The position numbers were made by a program, and so were the translations under genes. Under the pieces are notes generated by a model that was not told where the DNA came from, did no database searches, and worked only from the letters and a program-made list of their open reading frames with translations. This document shows positions 25,354 through 34,667 of a stretch of DNA of 64,000 nt, one piece after another (position 1 is the stretch's first letter; every line of letters begins with the position of its first letter). Source of the stretch: Tardiphaga sp. P9-11 (GTDB lineage: Bacteria; Pseudomonadota; Alphaproteobacteria; Rhizobiales; Xanthobacteraceae); the NCBI RefSeq assembly GCF_008329525.1, contig NZ_NPKQ01000004.1, positions 62,001 through 126,000 of the forward strand, given 5' to 3'.

Positions 25354-26718
25354 TTATCTCGCGACGCGAAGCTTGTTCAGCGAGTTGCCGATGGCGGTGA
25401 AAGCGGTGGCGATGCCGCTTGCCGTCGTTGTTGCAAAGAAATTGCCGGAATCGGCGCAGTATTTGAGAACCGCGAAATCCGGGCCGCCGTCAGTGTTGAC
25501 CTGGATCGTGTAGATCGCGGTCTTTCGCTTGCCATCGACAAGCTCGGCCTTAATGTTGTCGCAGAGTAGCTTCTGGCGCGCGTCAACTGCCGGTGATGAA
25601 TGCTGGCCGTCACCGTCCCATCTGTTCTTGGTATTCTCGCCGTCCGATAGCAAGATGATAGCATCCGTGTATTTGTAATTGGAGTCCTTGGCCGGTGCCG
25701 GGAATGGATCGTTACCGATCTGTAAGGTGCGCCAGGCCCAGGCCATGCCGATCGGCTGGTTGGTGCCGCCATTCGCGGACAGGGCATCGATCTTGTCTTT
25801 CAGCGTCTTAACATTGTTGGCGCCATAGGCCGTTGTCATCCCCAGAATGGCCGAGGGGCATGCATTGTACTGGTAGGCCGGATAACGTGCTGTGCCCGAC
25901 GGGGCTTCGTTGGTGGTGTCGTAAGGCTGATCGCGGTCGGTGACGCAGCCATTCCAGGCGTTCTTGTTGGAGCTCGCGTTCCAGGTCTTGTTAGCCGCTT
26001 GGCACTCGGCTTTGGTGTCGTAGTACGAATAGCTGCAGGATCCATATTCGTCCCATTTGAGCCAGGTCGCATTCTTGTTCGACGCGCCGACATTGACCAT
26101 CTGGGCAAACGGAATGATCGAGATATAGAGGTCCTCGGTCATGCGCGAGTTGGCGCTCAGCGTATCGATCAGATTTTTGGCAGCTAACTGCATCGCCTCC
26201 AATTTTCCGCTCCCCAGACCCATCGAGCCGGTAACGTCGAGCGCCATGGCAACGCGCATGCGCGTCGAGCCCCAGGTCGTGGTCGAGCCGCTGCTGATCC
26301 CCAACTGAGGGAAGCCGACCATCTTCATGAAATCGGTTGCAACGGCACCCGCGCCGTTCACCGTGACCGTCGAGCCGTCCTTGGTATTGGTCGTGTAGCT
26401 CGCCGTCACCGTGATCTGGCCGGCACTCGTGTTGGTGTATAACGAGTTGAAGTAGGCGGTCGCCTTGTTGGTGACATCGGTCGCCGACATGGTCGGATTG
26501 GCCGACAGGTCCTTCGAGACCATCAGGGCTGCGGAGTCCAGCGCCGCCTGCATCGCCGAGCGGGCGGCATTGGCACGGGAATAGTCGACGGCGGCGCCCA
26601 CGAAGCCGAGCAGGGGCACCAGAGCGACAGCGAAGGTTATCGCGATATTGCCGCCGTCGTGGCGGGCAAACCGGGATGCGAGGCGCTTTGCCTGGCTCGA
26701 CACGGACTGAATAAACAT
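25354..26718 (-). CDS. TadG-like protein with TadE/TadG N-terminus and VWA domain
   Basis: A 454-residue protein. Residues 15-50 hold the TadE/TadG-type start (RHDGGNIAITFAVALVPLLG, then AVDYSRANAARSAMQAALD), a membrane helix exposing the rest to the periplasm. A VWA domain begins with the MIDAS motif ALDVTGSMG (Asp161) and later has LLSDGEN; a cysteine-containing insert (GSCSYSYYDTKAECQAANK) lies between. TadG proteins belong to Flp/Tad pilus systems, but no other tad genes are nearby, so this may be a solitary paralogue. The ATG at 26718 follows GGTGGTAA; a 14-base dyad (26722-26735) covers that ribosome site. Confidence 0.85.
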   Translation of the reverse strand: MFIQSVSSQAKRLASRFARHDGGNIAITFAVALVPLLGFVGAAVDYSRANAARSAMQAALDSAALMVSKDLSANPTMSATDVTNKATAYFNSLYTNTSAGQITVTASYTTNTKDGSTVTVNGAGAVATDFMKMVGFPQLGISSGSTTTWGSTRMRVAMALDVTGSMGLGSGKLEAMQLAAKNLIDTLSANSRMTEDLYISIIPFAQMVNVGASNKNATWLKWDEYGSCSYSYYDTKAECQAANKTWNASSNKNAWNGCVTDRDQPYDTTNEAPSGTARYPAYQYNACPSAILGMTTAYGANNVKTLKDKIDALSANGGTNQPIGMAWAWRTLQIGNDPFPAPAKDSNYKYTDAIILLSDGENTKNRWDGDGQHSSPAVDARQKLLCDNIKAELVDGKRKTAIYTIQVNTDGGPDFAVLKYCADSGNFFATTTASGIATAFTAIGNSLNKLRVAR

Positions 26719-27151
26719 TGTTACCACCAGTGGTAGATTTCTGGCGGTTATGTCCACGGCTGCGGCTAAACAGGTGGTAAAGGTGTCCTCAGAAAATAGG
26801 TAAAAGGCCGACTATTGGTATGCCGCTGGGCCAGCGTCCGGTATCATCGTCAACATCGGCTAAATCGCTGGTTTGCGGATCCGTTCAAATCGAACACGAT
26901 CGGTTAACCCTGACCGGACCGGGGGGCCATCGGGCGGGGGCGCGGCGAGCCATGCAAGGTGTGTTCAGTGCGCTTGCGAGAATGCCCGCAGGAACCCATA
27001 TTGGCTCGATCGGTCCTGCAACGGACAGCGTCGTACCCATGCGGCGACCCGGGGCGCCTCCGTGCCCGAGGCGTCCGGCAGCACGTCGTGGCTGGGGACG
27101 CTGTCAATTCGGGGCTGGCCAATATCCGCTAGGGACTTTTATACAGGCGCC
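26719..27151. other. 433-base region between the TadG-like gene and clpS, no separate gene seen
   Basis: The frame of clpS stays open upstream to 26873, but the added residues are low-complexity GC-rich translation without family resemblance. The dyad TACCAC-CA-GTGGTA (26722-26735) lies at the start of the TadG-like gene. I see no convincing promoter for clpS. Confidence 0.4.
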
Positions 27152-27592
27152 ATGTTCCAGAAACCTTCGAAATTCATGCCTGACGGCATCCCGATGCCTG
27201 TGGCCGGCGCACCCGACGATCGCCGCCGGCAGTCGCGTGGCATGGCAGAGCCACACGGCATGGCAGAGGACGACAATCGGTCCAATGCGCCCGGCGGGCC
27301 GGCCACCTCGGTCATCACCAAGGTCAAACCCAAGACCAAGCGTCCCAACCTGTATCGCGTGCTGATCCTCAACGACGATTACACGCCGATGGAATTCGTC
27401 GTCCACGTGCTGGAGAAATTCTTCCAGAAGGACGCCGAGGCGGCGACGCAGATCATGCTCCACGTTCATCATCACGGGATCGGGGAATGCGGCGTTTTCA
27501 CCTATGAGATCGCCGAAACCAAAGTGACGCAGGTGATGGATTTTGCGCGCAAGCACCAGCACCCTTTGCAATGCGTGATGGAAAAGAAGTAG
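27152..27592 (+). CDS. clpS: ATP-dependent Clp protease adaptor ClpS
   Basis: The 146-residue reading has an unstructured N-terminus and a ClpS core (from about residue 60): [20 protein letters not shown], with the Asn-Asp-Asp of the N-degron pocket, then [21 protein letters not shown] and HPLQCVMEK. ClpS binds the ClpA N-domain and delivers N-end-rule substrates to ClpAP. The core of about 85 residues is typical; the N-terminal 60 residues are longer than usual, so the true start may be the ATG at 27242 or 27260. Next to clpA (252 bases apart), the usual arrangement in this group. Confidence 0.92.
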   Translation: MFQKPSKFMPDGIPMPVAGAPDDRRRQSRGMAEPHGMAEDDNRSNAPGGPATSVITKVKPKTKRPNLYRVLILNDDYTPMEFVVHVLEKFFQKDAEAATQIMLHVHHHGIGECGVFTYEIAETKVTQVMDFARKHQHPLQCVMEKK

Positions 27593-27844
27593 CCTCGCGT
27601 GAATTCCCGGAAACTGGGAACGGGTCTTGCATTGATCTGATGTGAGTCGAACGCGGTCGTTCGGCTGCGTCAACAGCGCATGTGACAATGCACTGGAATG
27701 AACAGACGTGCTCTGCGGACACGTCACAACAAGCAGCGGGAACCAGCCTTTCACCACGATCAGACATCACTATATGTGAGAAAGGTTCTTGTTGCCTGAC
27801 CCGGCAACGACGATCATGATGGTGGGGGCCAACGAGGACGCGGA

Positions 27845-30244
27845 ATGCCAACTTTTTCTCAAAGCCTTGAACAATCGCTGCATCGGGCGCTCTCGATTGC
27901 GAACGAGCGACACCACCAATATGCGACGCTGGAACATCTCCTGCTGTCGCTGGTGGATGACAGCGACGCCGCAGCAGTGATGCGGGCGTGCAGCGTCGAT
28001 CTCGACAAGCTGCGCGGAAGCCTTGTCAATTATCTCGAAACCGAATTCGAAAACCTGGTAACGGATGGCGCAGATGACGCCAAGCCGACCGCCGGTTTTC
28101 AGCGCGTGATTCAGCGCGCGGTCATTCACGTGCAGTCGTCGGGTCGCGAAGAAGTGACCGGCGCCAATGTGCTGATCGCGATCTTCGCCGAGCGCGAAAG
28201 CCATGCCGCGTATTTCCTGCAGGAGCAGGACATGACGCGCTACGACGCGGTGAATTACATCAGCCACGGCATTGCCAAGCGGCCGGGGGTCTCCGAGGCG
28301 CGGCCGGTGCGCGGCGTCGATGAAGAGACCGAGACCAAGAACGGCGACGACGCCAAGAAGAAGGGCGAGGCGCTCGATACCTATTGCGTCAACCTCAACA
28401 AGAAGGCGCGTGACGGCAAGATCGATCCGGTGATCGGACGTACCGCCGAGATCAACCGTGCGATCCAGGTCTTGTGCCGCCGTCAGAAGAACAACCCGCT
28501 ATTCGTCGGCGAAGCCGGCGTCGGCAAGACCGCGATTGCCGAAGGTCTGGCCAAGCGCATCGTGGACAGCGATGTGCCGGAAGTGTTGTCGGCGGCCACC
28601 GTGTTCTCGCTGGACATGGGCACGCTGCTGGCCGGCACGCGCTATCGCGGTGACTTCGAGGAACGCCTGAAGCAGGTGCTCAAGGAACTCGAAGCGCATC
28701 CAAATGCGATCCTGTTCATCGACGAGATTCACACGGTGATCGGCGCCGGCGCCACTTCGGGCGGCGCGATGGATGCCTCGAATCTGCTCAAGCCCGCGCT
28801 GGCTTCGGGGGCGATTCGCTGCATGGGCTCGACCACCTACAAGGAATATCGCCAGCACTTCGAGAAGGACCGCGCACTGGTGCGCCGGTTCCAGAAGATC
28901 GATGTCAACGAACCCACCGTTGAAGATGCGATCTCGATCCTGAAGGGGCTGAAGCCGTATTTCGAGGATTATCACAAGCTGAAGTATACCAACGAAGCCA
29001 TCGAGGCTGCTGTGCAGCTGTCGTCGCGCTACATCCATGACCGCAAGCTGCCGGACAAGGCGATCGACGTGATCGACGAGTCGGGTGCGGCGCAGATGCT
29101 GGTGGCCGAGAGCAAGCGCAAGAAGACCATCGGCATCAAGGAGATCGAGACCACGATCGCGACCATGGCGCGGATCCCGCCCAAGAGCGTGTCGAAGGAC
29201 GATGCCGAGGTGCTGCGGCATCTTGAGTCGACTTTGAAGCGCGTGGTGTTCGGACAGGACAAGGCAATCGAAGCCCTCTCGGCTTCGATCAAGCTGGCAC
29301 GTGCCGGGTTGCGCGAGCCGGAGAAGCCGATCGGCAGCTACCTGTTCTCGGGTCCGACCGGCGTAGGCAAGACCGAAGTGGCGAAGCAGCTGGCGTCGTC
29401 GCTGGGTGTCGAGCTCATTCGGTTCGACATGTCCGAATATATGGAGCGGCACACTGTGTCGCGCCTGATCGGCGCTCCTCCCGGCTATGTCGGCTTCGAT
29501 CAGGGCGGCCTTCTGACCGACGGCGTCGATCAGCATCCGCATTGCGTGGTGTTGCTCGACGAAATCGAGAAGGCGCATCCGGATTTGTACAACGTGCTGC
29601 TGCAGGTGATGGATCACGGCCGGCTGACCGACCACAACGGCAAGCAGGTCTCGTTCCGTAACGTGATCCTGATCATGACGACCAATGCCGGCGCCGCCGA
29701 CATGGCGCGTGCGGCCTTCGGCTTTACCCGCGGCAAGCGGGAAGGCGAGGATCAGGAGGCGATCAACCGGCAGTTCGCGCCGGAATTCCGCAACCGCCTC
29801 GATGCGGTCGTGTCCTTCGCACATCTGAATTCGGATGTGATCGGGATGGTGGTGGAGAAGTTCGTACTGCAGCTGGAAGCCCAGCTCGCGGATCGTGACG
29901 TCACCATTGAACTGTCCGAGCCCGCCAAGGCCTGGCTGATCCAGCACGGCTATGACGAGCAGATGGGTGCGCGCCCGATGGGGCGCGTGATCCAGGAGCA
30001 CATCAAGAAGCCGCTGGCCGACGAACTCTTGTTCGGCAAGCTCAAGAATGGCGGCCATGTCCGCGTCGTGCTGAAGAAGGACGAGGCGGTGCTCGGCGTC
30101 GAGCAGGAAAGCATTGGCTTCGAATTCGTCGATGGTCCTGTGACGCCGAAGCCGGAGAAGTTGCCGGCGAAGCGTGGCGCCGCCAAGAAACCGAAGTCGG
30201 GCAAGGGCTCCGGGTCAGCAAAGGCGCCGCTCGAGAAGGCGTAA
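27845..30244 (+). CDS. clpA: ATP-dependent Clp protease ATP-binding subunit ClpA
   Basis: A 799-residue AAA+ unfoldase that feeds proteins into ClpP. The Clp N-domain (1-145: [25 protein letters not shown]) docks ClpS. AAA1 has GEAGVGKT (222-229) and [16 protein letters not shown]2 has GPTGVGKT (503-510) and [13 protein letters not shown]. There is no coiled-coil M domain, which separates it from ClpB. A C-terminal extension of about 30 residues is rich in Lys, Ala, Gly and Pro (from [13 protein letters not shown]) and is longer than in E. coli. The ATG follows GAGGACGC. A strong terminator follows. Confidence 0.97.
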   Translation: MPTFSQSLEQSLHRALSIANERHHQYATLEHLLLSLVDDSDAAAVMRACSVDLDKLRGSLVNYLETEFENLVTDGADDAKPTAGFQRVIQRAVIHVQSSGREEVTGANVLIAIFAERESHAAYFLQEQDMTRYDAVNYISHGIAKRPGVSEARPVRGVDEETETKNGDDAKKKGEALDTYCVNLNKKARDGKIDPVIGRTAEINRAIQVLCRRQKNNPLFVGEAGVGKTAIAEGLAKRIVDSDVPEVLSAATVFSLDMGTLLAGTRYRGDFEERLKQVLKELEAHPNAILFIDEIHTVIGAGATSGGAMDASNLLKPALASGAIRCMGSTTYKEYRQHFEKDRALVRRFQKIDVNEPTVEDAISILKGLKPYFEDYHKLKYTNEAIEAAVQLSSRYIHDRKLPDKAIDVIDESGAAQMLVAESKRKKTIGIKEIETTIATMARIPPKSVSKDDAEVLRHLESTLKRVVFGQDKAIEALSASIKLARAGLREPEKPIGSYLFSGPTGVGKTEVAKQLASSLGVELIRFDMSEYMERHTVSRLIGAPPGYVGFDQGGLLTDGVDQHPHCVVLLDEIEKAHPDLYNVLLQVMDHGRLTDHNGKQVSFRNVILIMTTNAGAADMARAAFGFTRGKREGEDQEAINRQFAPEFRNRLDAVVSFAHLNSDVIGMVVEKFVLQLEAQLADRDVTIELSEPAKAWLIQHGYDEQMGARPMGRVIQEHIKKPLADELLFGKLKNGGHVRVVLKKDEAVLGVEQESIGFEFVDGPVTPKPEKLPAKRGAAKKPKSGKGSGSAKAPLEKA

Positions 30245-30267
30245 GCCATCGGGCGATTGAACAAATG

Positions 30268-30300
30268 AAAACGGCCGGTGAGGGATCACCGGCCGTTTTT
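30268..30300 (+). terminator. Rho-independent terminator of clpA
   Basis: A perfect 14-bp stem (AAAACGGCCGGTGA / TCACCGGCCGTTTT) with a GGGA loop and a T-run, 24 bases after the clpA stop codon. It may also serve the convergent PilZ gene. Confidence 0.92.
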
Positions 30301-30329
30301 GCTTTGAGCTAATTGGTTGGTGCCGAGCT

Positions 30330-30680
30330 TTACTGCCCCAGCAGTTTCTGAATCTGCTTTTGCAATTCGCGCTTTTTCTTCTCGCTCTTGCGCAACCGCT
30401 CTTCGATGTCGGAGCTTTCCTTGCTCTCCACCGGCGGATCGGTGAAGGCGACGCCGACGATGTTGTCGCGCCACCAGACGATCCTGGCGAGAAACGAGCG
30501 GCCCTTTCGCGCGATGTTGAGCGTCAGCTCATCCTTTGGCAGCCGCGCGCCGCTACCAAATTCAATGCGGGCGCCATCCTCGGAAATGTCGCGCACGACA
30601 CATTCCTTGGCCTTCTGGTCCTTGGACGCGACGGCACCGTAGATCACCTTGTCCCTGACGTTCTTGCGCCGCTCGTCCAT
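30330..30680 (-). CDS. PilZ domain protein
   Basis: A 116-residue protein consisting of one PilZ domain: DERRKNVRDKV supplies the basic RxxxR-like segment, and RDISEDGARIEF the (D/N)xSxxG motif, together the usual cyclic-di-GMP site. It ends in a charged coiled-coil-like tail (EERLRKSEKKKRELQKQIQK). The first motif has DERRKNVR, so two arginines are spaced four apart as needed. I set the start at the ATG at 30680, 48 bases inside the longest frame. Its partner is unknown; a diguanylate cyclase (pleD) lies 21 kb away. Confidence 0.85.
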   Translation of the reverse strand: MDERRKNVRDKVIYGAVASKDQKAKECVVRDISEDGARIEFGSGARLPKDELTLNIARKGRSFLARIVWWRDNIVGVAFTDPPVESKESSDIEERLRKSEKKKRELQKQIQKLLGQ

Positions 30681-30826
30681 GTCCTGATGTCCCCTGAGGT
30701 TGCAGGCGGGGACTGTACGCAGTTCCATCCGCCGGGGAAGGCTCTCGCACGGATTGAGCGGATTTAACGTAAACCAAAGTTAAGGGCGATCGCCGAAAGA
30801 CGGGGGGATTGTCCCTGGAGGGTGGT

Positions 30827-31762
30827 TCAGGCCGCCGTCTCACGCAAGGTGCGGGCGATGTCCTTCTGCTTGTCGAATTCGGCCCGGCGGCGCGCCAGTT
30901 CCTCGGCGCTGAGAAGGGCGACATTGTTGTAGTCGCGCTTCCAGACCGCGTCGCTGGCCCAGCGTTGCGGCGACTGCAGGGTGGTCTGCGGTCCTACGGC
31001 GGATTCCAGCAGGCGCAGGGCCAATTCCAGGGTCTGCGCCTGCGAGGTCTTGTCATGCGGCTTGCCGGCAGAATTGCCGAGCGGGAAGTCGCTGAACAGG
31101 AAGCGCGGCACGGCGGCGTGCTCGACGATGTCCTTGGCGCAGCCCATGACCACGGTGGAAATGCCATTGGCCTCCAGCTCGCGTGCAACGAGGCTGATGG
31201 TCTGGTGGCAGACCGGGCAGTTCGGCACCAGGACGGCGACATCGACCCCGTCAGCCTTGGCGCGCTTCACGATCTCCGGCGCGTCGGTGTCGGTGGTCAC
31301 GCGATGGCTGCGATTGGTCGGCGCGCCGTAGAAGCGCGGCGCGACACTGCCGATGCGGCCAGACGCTGCGAGGGCGCGCAGCGTGGGCAGCGGGAACCAG
31401 GTGCCGCTGTCGTCCGCCGTGGTGTGCACGCGGTCATAAGCGATGTGCGAGATGCGCAGGTCGTGATCCACCGCCGTGTCGCCGTCATAGACCTGATAGA
31501 ACTTGGCGCCGCCATTATAGAGCGCGCCCGGACCCTGGTCGCCCTTGGCGGGATCGAAGGGCGCTGCGGTGGTGACGATGGCGACGCGCGACTGCGCCAG
31601 CGGTTTCCTGAGCGGCTGGAACGGCGCGTCGATATGATGAGCCCAGCGATAGGGAACGTCATAGCCGATCGCCTGATAATAGGCGCGGGTGCGGGCCATG
31701 TACTGGATCGGAACATCGTCGTCGCTGGCGAAGCCGGATGTGTCGTCGCGCGCGTCGGCCAT
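30827..31762 (-). CDS. GrdB-like protein (glycine/sarcosine/betaine reductase selenoprotein B family), cysteine form
   Basis: A 311-residue protein with the GrdB fold pattern: VPIQYMARTRAYYQAIGY, then VAIVTTAAPFDP, DLRISHIAYDR and the redox site VPNCPVCHQ (near 180). Classical GrdB carries selenocysteine there; this protein has a Cys-Pro-Val-Cys pair and no in-frame TGA, so a thiol chemistry is expected. The clostridial reductase partners GrdA and GrdC are not present, so amino-acid reduction is unlikely and the real substrate is open. GGGAGT precedes the ATG at 31762; the frame upstream of it is antisense to the transglycosylase gene and is rejected. Confidence 0.75.
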   Translation of the reverse strand: MADARDDTSGFASDDDVPIQYMARTRAYYQAIGYDVPYRWAHHIDAPFQPLRKPLAQSRVAIVTTAAPFDPAKGDQGPGALYNGGAKFYQVYDGDTAVDHDLRISHIAYDRVHTTADDSGTWFPLPTLRALAASGRIGSVAPRFYGAPTNRSHRVTTDTDAPEIVKRAKADGVDVAVLVPNCPVCHQTISLVARELEANGISTVVMGCAKDIVEHAAVPRFLFSDFPLGNSAGKPHDKTSQAQTLELALRLLESAVGPQTTLQSPQRWASDAVWKRDYNNVALLSAEELARRRAEFDKQKDIARTLRETAA

Positions 31763-31853
31763 TGTTTGTACTCCCGCTTTTGCCGTCTTTCGTTCATAGC
31801 TAGCTGCTGGGGTCTCGCTGTCAAGGCGCGGGGAATCCGCGCGGGGATCAGGC

Positions 31854-32825
31854 ATGGCGTTCGGAAGCATCATCGGCCGGATAGTTTGCCTCGCGGCGCT
31901 GTTGCTTGCGCCGGTCGCGGGCGTGCGCGCCGAAGAGCTCCCGGTTAGCGAATTGGCGAAGCCCGGCGCGGATCGTATGCTGCCTCTGGCGGTGCCTTCG
32001 AAGCCGAATCTGACACGTGACAGTGATACCCGCGAGTCGATGTGCCTGATGATCGAGTCCGCAGCGCGGGCCAATGATCTGCCGCTGGAATTCTTCGCCC
32101 GCGTGATTTGGCAGGAGAGTCGGTTTCAGCCCGATGCCGTGGGTCCCGTGACGCGCAGTGGCCAGCGCGCGCAGGGCATCGCGCAGTTCATGCCGGGCAC
32201 GGCCAATGAGCGGCGTCTGCTCGATCCGTTCGATCCGGTGCAGGCGCTGCCGAAATCGGCGGAGTTTCTCAGCGAGCTGCGCAGTCAGTTCGGCAATCTC
32301 GGCCTCGCGGCAGCGGCCTATAATGCTGGACCGCGCCGCGTGCAGGACTGGCTCGACGGTAAGGGTTACATGCCGGGCGAGACGCGAAATTATGTCTCCG
32401 CGATCACCGGCGCGACGGTCGAGGACTGGCAGGCCACCGGGCGTAACGGCAAGACGCCGCCGCGTGCCGCGACGTCGAGCTGCCGCGAGCTGATGGCGCT
32501 GCTGCAGCGCGCGCCAAATCCGTTCGTCACGCAACTGGAAGCGCGCGTGAAACTTGGCGAAGCGCGGCCTTGGGGCGTGCAACTGGCGGCCGGATTCAAT
32601 CGCGATCGTGCGCTGATGCAATATGCGCGGGTGATGTTACGGCTGCGTTCCGTGGTCGGCGATCGCGATCCGAACCTGTTGAACTCGCTGTTTCGCAGCC
32701 GCGGCACGCGGACATTCTATCAAGTGAGGATCGGGACCGATACGCGCGACGAGGCCAACGATCTGTGCGGCAAGATCCGTCGCGTCGGGCAGGGCTGCCT
32801 CGTGTTGCGCAACGGCAGGGCGTGA
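31854..32825 (+). CDS. Lytic transglycosylase (SLT family) with C-terminal SPOR-like segment
   Basis: A 323-residue secreted muramidase-type enzyme that cleaves peptidoglycan to 1,6-anhydro ends. The signal peptide ends near VRAEE. The SLT domain shows catalytic Glu88 in VIWQESRFQPD, GIAQFMPGTA and AAAYNAGPRRV. The last 60 residues (TRTFYQVRIGTDTRDEANDLC...GCLVLRN) look like a SPOR-type fold that could bind bare glycan. The gene stands alone between the divergent GrdB-like gene and the convergent ars operon. Confidence 0.88.
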   Translation: MAFGSIIGRIVCLAALLLAPVAGVRAEELPVSELAKPGADRMLPLAVPSKPNLTRDSDTRESMCLMIESAARANDLPLEFFARVIWQESRFQPDAVGPVTRSGQRAQGIAQFMPGTANERRLLDPFDPVQALPKSAEFLSELRSQFGNLGLAAAAYNAGPRRVQDWLDGKGYMPGETRNYVSAITGATVEDWQATGRNGKTPPRAATSSCRELMALLQRAPNPFVTQLEARVKLGEARPWGVQLAAGFNRDRALMQYARVMLRLRSVVGDRDPNLLNSLFRSRGTRTFYQVRIGTDTRDEANDLCGKIRRVGQGCLVLRNGRA

Positions 32826-32831
32826 GCGATC

Positions 32832-33545
32832 TCAGGTCGCTCTCTGCAGGCTCAAACGTTCTTGCAGGATATCGGCGTGTTCCTTCCGCTCGCTGTAGCG
32901 ATCCGTCAGATAAGAGCTGTGCTGTCGCGTTAGCAGCGTGAACTTCACCAGTTCCTCGGCAACATCCACGATGCGGTCATAATAGGATGACGGCTTCATG
33001 CGACCGGCCTCGTCGAATTGTTCATAGGCACGAGCTACCGAGGACTGGTTGGGGATCGTAATCATCCGCATCCATCGCCCGAGGATGCGCAGCTGGTTGA
33101 CCGCATTGAACGACTGCGATCCGCCGCTGACCTGCATCACCGCGAGTGTCTTGCCCTGGGTCGGGCGAAGCGCGCCGATCGAGAGCGGGATCCAGTCGAT
33201 CTGTGCCTTCATGATGCCGGTCATCGCGCCGTGCCGTTCCGGACTACACCAGACCTGGCCTTCGGACCATGCGGACAGCTCGCGCAACTCGCCGACTTTT
33301 TCGTGGTCGACGGGGGCGCTGTCGGGCAATGGCAGGCCGGCCGGATTGAAGATGCGCGTTTCGGCGCCGAATGCCTCAAGCAGTCGCGCCGCTTCCTCAG
33401 TTGCGAAACGGCTGTAGGATCGTTCGCGCAGCGACCCATACAGCAGCAGAATGCGTGGCCGGTGAGACATCGGCGCGGCTGGGTTCCGGCTGAAGTCGGG
33501 CACGTCGAATGCCGTTTCCAGGATGTTGGGAAGATCAGGCTGCAT
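32832..33545 (-). CDS. arsH: Arsenical resistance protein ArsH (NADPH-dependent FMN oxidoreductase)
   Basis: A 237-residue flavodoxin-like protein. The phosphate-binding loop [13 protein letters not shown] is followed by [21 protein letters not shown] and [14 protein letters not shown], all ArsH-typical; the N- and C-terminal extensions beyond the small NADPH-FMN reductases also fit. ArsH oxidises trivalent methyl- and aryl-arsenicals to less toxic pentavalent forms. It is the last gene of the ars operon and its start overlaps the arsC stop by 11 bases. The ATG at 33545 has GCGAGATC upstream; a start five codons earlier is possible. Confidence 0.93.
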   Translation of the reverse strand: MQPDLPNILETAFDVPDFSRNPAAPMSHRPRILLLYGSLRERSYSRFATEEAARLLEAFGAETRIFNPAGLPLPDSAPVDHEKVGELRELSAWSEGQVWCSPERHGAMTGIMKAQIDWIPLSIGALRPTQGKTLAVMQVSGGSQSFNAVNQLRILGRWMRMITIPNQSSVARAYEQFDEAGRMKPSSYYDRIVDVAEELVKFTLLTRQHSSYLTDRYSERKEHADILQERLSLQRAT

Positions 33546-33939
33546 CGATGATCTCGCCATCCTCTTTGACGAAGCGGCCGATATGTGGATTGGGCAGGAT
33601 CTCCAACACCAGCTCCGACGGTCGGCATAGGCGCGTGCCTCTTCCCGTCACAACGATGGGTCGATTGATCAAGATCGGATGCGTCATCATTGCATCGAGC
33701 AACGCGTCGTCGCTCAAGCGCTCGTCGTCCAGCCCGAGTTCCGCAAACGGCGTGCCTTTTTCGCGCAGCAGGCTACGCACGGGAATTTGCATCGCCGCGA
33801 TCAGCTCGACCAGACGCGCGCGCGTTGGTGGTGTCTTCAGATATTCGATGACCGTCGGCTCGACGCCGCTTTGCCGGATCATGGCCAGGGTATTGCGCGA
33901 CGTGCCGCACGACGGATTGTGGTAGATCGTGATGCTCAT
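33535..33939 (-). CDS. arsC: Arsenate reductase, glutaredoxin-dependent type
   Basis: A 134-residue enzyme that reduces arsenate to arsenite with glutathione and glutaredoxin. The catalytic loop [10 protein letters not shown] places Cys11 as nucleophile, and the three arginines for substrate binding can be placed in RSLLREKG and [13 protein letters not shown]. This is the E. coli plasmid R773 class, as in Sinorhizobium. Its ATG overlaps the aqpS stop (ATGA), so the two are translated together. The product, arsenite, would leave through AqpS encoded just upstream. Confidence 0.95.
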   Translation of the reverse strand: MSITIYHNPSCGTSRNTLAMIRQSGVEPTVIEYLKTPPTRARLVELIAAMQIPVRSLLREKGTPFAELGLDDERLSDDALLDAMMTHPILINRPIVVTGRGTRLCRPSELVLEILPNPHIGRFVKEDGEIIDAA

Positions 33940-34667
33940 GGAGATGCCTTGCCGGTGATGGTTCCGTTGGTCGGACGAAGCAGCCAGCTCATAACGGCCA
34001 GTGCGGCGACTGCGCCGATGAGCTGCGCGATGATGAAGCCGGGAAGATCGATCGGCCGGATGCCGGAGAATGTGTTGCTGAACGCACGGGCGATCGCGAC
34101 AGCCGGATTGGCGAATGATGTGGATGCGGTGAACCAATAGGCCGCGATGATGTACAGCCCGACGAGCCACGGCACGCCGGCGCGTTGAAAGCGAAGGCCC
34201 GCAAGGATCGTCCCCACAAGGCCGAAGGTTGCGACACTCTCGGCGAACCACTGGGCACTGCCGGTGCGGATCTTCAGCGAGGCCTCTATGGGCAGTGCGA
34301 ACATCAGATGCGCGATCAGTGTGCCAGCCAGCCCCCCTGCGATCTGCGCCAACACGTAAAATAACGCATCGGATCGGGCGATGTCATGCCTGAGGGCGAA
34401 GGTCAGCGTCACGGCCGGGTTAAAATGCGCGCCCGAGATCGGCCCCAGGATGGTGATGAGAACGACGAGCATCGCGCCGGTCGGCAGGGTGTTGCCGAGC
34501 AGGGCAAGCGCCATGTCCTTGGTCAGCGTCTCGGCCATGATGCCCGATCCGACCACAGTTGCGACCAGCAGTGCCGAACCGAGCGCTTCCGCGACCAGCC
34601 GTCGCGGAAGATCGAAGCCTGGTATCATGTCCGTTGCTGCCGCAGTTTCGTTGGCGTTCAGCAACAT
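33936..34667 (-). CDS. aqpS: Aquaglyceroporin AqpS, arsenite channel of the ars operon
   Basis: A 243-residue major intrinsic protein with six membrane spans and the two half-helix motifs: FNPAVTLTF (first NPA near 83) and FANPAVAIARAF (second NPA near 187). Placed directly before arsC, it matches the Sinorhizobium meliloti AqpS, which lets internally formed arsenite diffuse out and replaces the ArsB/Acr3 pump. The start is uncertain: ATG at 34667 overlaps the arsI stop by ten bases, and 34628 or 34700 are alternatives with equally weak ribosome sites. Stop and arsC start overlap in ATGA. Confidence 0.9.
   Translation of the reverse strand: MLLNANETAAATDMIPGFDLPRRLVAEALGSALLVATVVGSGIMAETLTKDMALALLGNTLPTGAMLVVLITILGPISGAHFNPAVTLTFALRHDIARSDALFYVLAQIAGGLAGTLIAHLMFALPIEASLKIRTGSAQWFAESVATFGLVGTILAGLRFQRAGVPWLVGLYIIAAYWFTASTSFANPAVAIARAFSNTFSGIRPIDLPGFIIAQLIGAVAALAVMSWLLRPTNGTITGKASP

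Noticed and set aside
27601-27660. GGAAC near 27619 as a stress promoter for clpA
   Set aside because: Neither a 16- nor a 17-base spacer leads to CGTT or GTT.
28499-30058. A 519-codon minus-strand frame opposite clpA
   Set aside because: Antisense shadow of clpA caused by GC-rich codon bias.
30827-31762. Selenocysteine in the GrdB-like protein
   Set aside because: The active-site codons encode cysteines and no in-frame TGA or SECIS-like context is present.
30827-32074. Longer form of the GrdB-like gene starting at 32074
   Set aside because: The extra 104 codons are antisense to the transglycosylase; GGGAGT before the ATG at 31762 fixes the start.
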